Assembly (NCBI GenBank): GCA_007115705.1
Contig: QXEO01001118.1
Coordinates: 5,002,131-5,066,130, forward strand
Length of the DNA: 64,000 nt
Direction of reading: 5' to 3'
From: Dactylis glomerata
Taxonomy: Eukaryota; Streptophyta; Magnoliopsida; Poales; Poaceae
How positions within the stretch are numbered: position 1 is the stretch's first letter; each line of letters begins with the position of its first letter. The translations under genes and the position numbers were made by a program. The notes under the pieces are model-generated. The model was not told the DNA's origin. It saw only the letters and a program-made list of their open reading frames with translations, and did not search any database. Below are positions 59,175-64,000 of this stretch, piece by piece.

Positions 59175-59310
59175 CTGCTCTATCTAGGGAATAACCCTGT
59201 CAGAGCCCTCCACACTAGAATTTATATTGAATGGAACCACTTCTAGTATATTGCCAATAATCCGCCGAGTGCTCTATCTAGGGAATAACCCTGTCAGAGC
59301 TCCCATAATC
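59175..59310. repeat. Short direct repeat
   Basis: 'tgctctatctagggaataac' followed by 'cctgtcagagc' occurs at about 59177 and 59269, a period of about 92 bp. It is non-coding, within copy 3. Confidence 0.85.
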
Positions 59311-62300
59311 CGCTGAGTTAGCATTGCACCGTGGAATATCATTTCATATTTTTTATATTTGAACATTGTTGTTATCATTGTACAGGAGTTATTCATGGAT
59401 ATGAAACATGGAAAAATTGACTTGGGACGCAGGGCTGTAAGCATTGGAGACGCTGCCAATCTCATTAACAAGGTAATTGTGTTTATATTCAAAACCATAT
59501 TTGCTAGTGTTCATTGATATAATTCTAGCGCTGCGAATATCTGTGTTTGCCCTAATGTATGTTTTTTTGCATACACGATGGTGATATGCATTTCATTGCT
59601 CTATATCTTGAAAAATTACAATTCACAATCAACTAACAATTGACAACTTGCTTACCCGCAAAAAATCCAGGAGTTCTGATGACAAATGCAGCTCCATCTC
59701 GTTATGATCATGGAGATAGCAATTCTGGATGGTCTTCTTCAGGTTCTATAGATTTGGTAAGATGTTACTCATATGTGAAAAATGGACGCCAAGTAATGTA
59801 TTGTACAAACTACCTTAAAACTAAAGTAAGATTCATGTAAGTCTAAAATAGGTTTGTTGGTTCTTCTTTGAAAACTAGAAGTTCTAATTTACTGAGTTCT
59901 TCTGAAAGCATACTGCTTCCTACACTAATGAACCATGTACCATTTATGCATATACAAAAAAAGGATAAAAATTTATACTCCTTTCTTAAAATATTATACT
60001 TCTCATGCCTGTCATCGTTATTAATTTATACTGCACATTACATTTTCATTAATAAATGGTTTGACATCATTGTGGTCGTATCATCAATTATTTTATTATG
60101 TATACCATGTAAATCACCGTAAACAATTTTTAACAGCCTACCCGCAATGTTCAATAGTTGTACGAGCTTTATTTACTAGCATTCTCTAAAGTTTACTTGT
60201 AAATTGCACAGAATCAACCTTTGAAATTTAAAGTCACAACAACTATTCATCAAGGAAGTTCTAGTGCTGTTGACATTTCTTCAGAGGAATATGAAAAAGG
60301 TAGGGCTTTTCTGCCCTTATTTTCAGTTGTACATGACAATTACTTTTAATAAGCCCAAATAAATGCGCGTATAAACCTGATTTTCCTTTACGGGATTAGC
60401 TATGAAAGGTCTTTGATCTAATGTTAAATTGTGTGAGTAACTAATTTTTACACATTTTATATTAGTGTATGATTCAAAATCTAGTTCGTAATATAAGAAA
60501 TAACTTTTTGCTATTGACGTGTGTAATAAATTCAACAGAAATTCTTCGATGATGTAGAAAACGGGACTTACAAAAGGCAAAACATGGTTGAGCTATTCAA
60601 CAAAGTTTATGGCATTGGTAGACCGAAAGTGCTATTAACTGATGACGAGGTAATGGTCAGCACATTGTTTTAGGTAGACTTTGTTATATGCAGCATATAA
60701 TATAGAAACAATTCACAGTTAGTTCATTTGTATAATTTCCTCAACATTCTATCTGTTTATCACTCAATGTTGTGTCCATAATGTTCAAACAATACAATCC
60801 TACATTTTGTACTTCCAAACATGAATGATCTAAATATGTATTTCACTTGACAACTTGTCGCACATAATAGGAATCTGCTGGAAACATTCAAAGGATACAA
60901 ACTAATGACACGGGAACAGCCCTGACCAATTGCCCAGAACATGCCTTCCTAGGAAGCTCGGATACAACGATTGAGCACACGGACACACTATCAGATGTTT
61001 GCCAGCTCTTCTCCAGCTTTCGTGGGGAGAAGGTCAAACTCCTCAGGTCTATTGGTTTTGATGGGCTTTGCAAATTCCCAGTTCAGAAACTACTGATTTA
61101 AGGTTCTACTTATGGATCCTAAGTAAGGTTGACGTCCGTAGGTCAGCACTTCACTTAGGGCCCGAAACGTACAATCCCGATAACGGATAATGATATTAAA
61201 CTGATCACAGGATTACATGCAGAGGATATTGTGTCATTAGGAATGAGAAGTCACCTTTGGTTAGAAGAGCTCACGCAGCAACTGTAAAACATTTCTGTCG
61301 CTAGGTAGCCAGGATGCCAGATTCTCAGTTTCTTATGTTGAGTCAGTTGTCAAGAAAGAGTATAAATCCCCAATGAGCAATGAAGAACGCTATGGATTCT
61401 CGTGGCTGCTACTTTATATGCTCTTGCAAGTTTCCTAGCTGTTGAAAGAGGTCAAGTGAGATTGCCCATTTGAGTTGCTACATAGCCTAGTTGACCCCTG
61501 CAAATCAAATCACATAACTGGTGTCAGCTAGTCAGAAAGTGTTGGCTTGTCCAAGCTTTGTCTGTCCAAAAAAGATAACCAGGGAGACAAATCAATAAAA
61601 GTTGGTGGGTGCCCTTTTATTGCACAGGTTAGTTAACATAAACAAAATTTACTTGTGTCTTTCGAATTTACTTCATGACACCTTTAACATGTCAAACTAA
61701 CAGTTCCAAATATTTCTCCCTTTTCTGCATTTTCCCAACAAAGGTTCATTACCTGGACAATGTTCAATTCAGTTTCAATTTGGTTCGTGACGATCTGTAC
61801 CCTAGGGGTAGTTTGTATACCGAAGAAGTGGTTGGCAAACTAATCCTTACGGACACAAAGATAAACTCTATGACTAACAAACTTCAATATGGCAACCATG
61901 AGGTCTCAGTCAAAGTACCCTATGTTCTCAGTACTATTCGAGATTATTATATGCCTTCTTAACATACATCTAACCACTTGCGTAATGGCTATGTACAGTT
62001 CAAGCAACATTTTCGGGTCCCTTACAGCAGATTTAATGATGATGCCGCAACATCCTGCACTGAAAATTCAGAGGGAATCAAACAGAAAAGAGATGACTAT
62101 GAGGAGAATTTGATGTTACTTCAGAAGGAAAAAGATGCGAGGAACGATGGTTAGTGAATTTAAGAAACAACTATCAAGTGATTTACTACAGAACGACATG
62201 TCCTTTTTTCAACCAATATTTCACTAACTTACACTTTTCTACCCAGCTGTAAATCACAAAGGCCGCATGTTATCTGTTGGGGAATTGATTTTGAATGCTC

Positions 62301-64000
62301 ACAAAAAGTTCAGCGTCCAGAAAGCAGGAACCACAAAAGGTTAAGTATGCCCGTTATATGTTTTGTGATGGCATAGGACTGTTATAAGTCAAACTAGTTG
62401 TAAAATGTTTTTCTTACATGCAGTTGATACAGAATTGAGACTGTCAAGATATGCATGCAGAAAGGAACGCGACTTTGATCTTAATGTGGATATTACTGGT
62501 AAGTACCGTTTTATACTAGCTGGAAAATATGTCCGAATATAGTTATGTGCATTGGAACTAAGATTTTCCTCCTTTCTCTGCATCAATTGTAATGGAAGAC
62601 CAACCTCACGAACAACCTCAGAATGTTGTTGCAATCATTAAGGAAAACACGAATAATCTGCCTGAGTATGCATTCTATCAGGATACTCTTACAAAATGTT
62701 ACAGATTCTACAATGTGCTACCACTTATTGGAAAATACGACCTTTGTTGGTAAGAATTAAATCTAAGAAATCCTTGTTTTTTCAAAACAAGAGTAGTCAC
62801 ATGCTTCTTGCTGAATCAGTTTTCTTCTGTTGGCAGTGTCAATTGGTTTGAACACAGTGAACCATTCGTTCTGAAGATCACTGGAAAGGAAATTCTGGAC
62901 GAATGTCCTAGAGGATCAATATATGGCAAAAAATTTATGGATGCTGTGATGAGGACAATGACAATTGCTCAAGATAGGCAGTATTTTGGCAGCAGCGTAA
63001 GAGAAACCCATTTCATGGCATTCAGTTGGGCGGTAAGTTCTAATATAGTATCAGTAAACAAATTGTTTCAGAATTTTCGTAGGTGAATTAGTTCTAATGT
63101 TATCTAACACAATGCAAATATTAAATATAGGACGATTGCTAAAGAAAAAACAAAAGCCAACGCTTGAAGAATGTAAGAAATACTTCGTTGGAAATTTCTA
63201 CAAGTATGAAGTTGACAAGTGCACAAAGGTATAAAAGTTCGTAATGTCTGTACCTTTCTCCCAATACAAATGTTTACATCCGTTGACACAATCTTCACAT
63301 TTTTATGAACAGATTGTTGCCCCTGTTGACATTGATGGAATGAGAAGTTGCTACGTATGGAATTTACTCCATAGGGAAATTTATGTGCTAGACCCTTCTT
63401 TGATGCACTGCACAAAATCAAGAATAAAGCAAACCCATGAGCAAAATGTTGTTGACATCACAGGTTACTTATGTGACTGCATGAATGTGTTTTATCCAGA
63501 ATGGAAGGTTGACAAATATAAAATGAGAATAAAATACATAAATGATGTTAGCAGGCAATGCAGATGGTATGTCAAAAATTTAGATTCGCAGCAAATATAC
63601 TAGCTCTCAAATATTAACAAAGTTCGTATATCCATATCTGCAGGCCTAATACTGCTGTGTATGCCCTACACTATGCTCAGTTCTACATTGATAAAAAATT
63701 GACTATTCCTCTGGATAATGTAAGTACCTTTTCTAATCTATTTGTTCACCTGACATAAGTAATAGAGTTCATGGATGCATTATGAATCTTTCTGGCATTG
63801 CATTTTCAGACCGAACTTGGGGACATCAGAGCCAGGCACCTCTGGGAGGTTATGGCAATTGATGGTAATACAGGATCACTGCCCATTTCCTTCCTGGTGA
63901 TCAAGAATGAAAATGTGTGTGACCTCTGGAAGTAGTTGCCATTTACTCGAGCAAGAAGAGTTTGTTACATGCGGCATGTATTATCTGGATATAAGTTAAT

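Larger units (their letters stand above)
58133..63935 (+). pseudogene. Ulp1-fold protein, copy 3; degenerate peptidase with frameshifts
   Basis: First exons: 58133-58231 and 58319-58429. Middle segments near 58690-61080 are patchy. The mobile-domain-like part is split over frames: 'GFDGLCKFPV' ends near 61080, 'TDLRFYLWILSKVDV' is in another frame, and 'ITDNDIKLITGL' returns at about 61180. Later exons are 61999-62149, 62837-63032, 63133-63230, 63313-63566, 63644-63719 and 63810-63935. They match copy 2 in order and length (196, 254 and 76 nt), but one exon is 98 nt where copy 2 has 99, causing a frameshift. In the peptidase region 'DIDGMRSCYVW' lacks His, 'VLDPSL' keeps Asp, and 'PNTAVYALHYAQF' lacks the D-C-G. 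It is best seen as a decaying paralogue. Confidence 0.75.

Noticed and set aside
1..64000. CRISPR arrays, integrons, prokaryotic operons or viral genomes
   Set aside because: The regular repeats are transposon tandem repeats, genes have spliceosomal introns, and no viral replication or capsid genes were seen.

Overview
The window is nuclear DNA from a grass, most likely a member of the Triticeae (wheat, barley, rye or Aegilops). This rests on nested LTR retrotransposons with tRNA-type or 'GGCGCCGTTGCCGGGG' primer sites, Stowaway MITEs with CTCCCTCCGTC ends, a MuDR-type transposon, GT-AG introns and GC-rich grass exons. No bacterial or viral genes, CRISPR arrays, rRNA or convincing tRNA genes were seen.

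Positions 1-22.5 kb are almost entirely nested mobile DNA. A Gypsy-like retroelement on the minus strand (1-14.58 kb) has an LTR flanked by internal sequence on both sides, so it is a tandem or recombinant structure. A 7.6-kb Mutator-like element (MULE, 1666-9263) with perfect 9-bp target duplications sits inside it. The MULE carries a three-exon MuDR transposase broken by three nonsense codons and a second, convergently oriented two-exon gene. Next come a short-LTR Copia remnant (14.58-15.24 kb) and a nearly intact Copia element (15681-22476, minus). The Copia polyprotein is broken by one apparent 1-bp deletion, and a Tourist-type MITE sits in its 5' LTR.

The Copia element lies only about 300 bp upstream of a complete six-exon bHLH transcription factor gene (22785-24882, 311 aa). 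Downstream are two Stowaway MITEs, a long inverted-repeat element, LINE remnants, a second tandem LTR array without pol (29.6-36.4 kb, plus), a short Copia LTR, a non-LTR insertion with 17-bp target duplications and a Mutator-type MITE with 9-bp target duplications.

From 39.6 kb to the end the window is gene-like and holds the most interesting material. Three paralogous multi-exon genes (39603-43935 plus; 57373-53998 minus; 58133-63935 plus) share an N-terminal region resembling the plant-mobile-domain-like part of Ulp1-related grass proteins, a low-complexity middle, and a C-terminal Ulp1/SENP-like (C48) fold. The catalytic cysteine is replaced in all three, and the histidine in two, each in a different way. 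Two of them form a head-to-head pair. Between the copies lie an F-box-like gene and two small GRF-zinc-finger genes in opposite orientation, separated by diverged local duplications. The block looks like a duplicating cluster of Ulp1-fold pseudoproteases, with the third copy clearly decaying. Gene models were built by hand from splice sites and reading frames and need transcript support.
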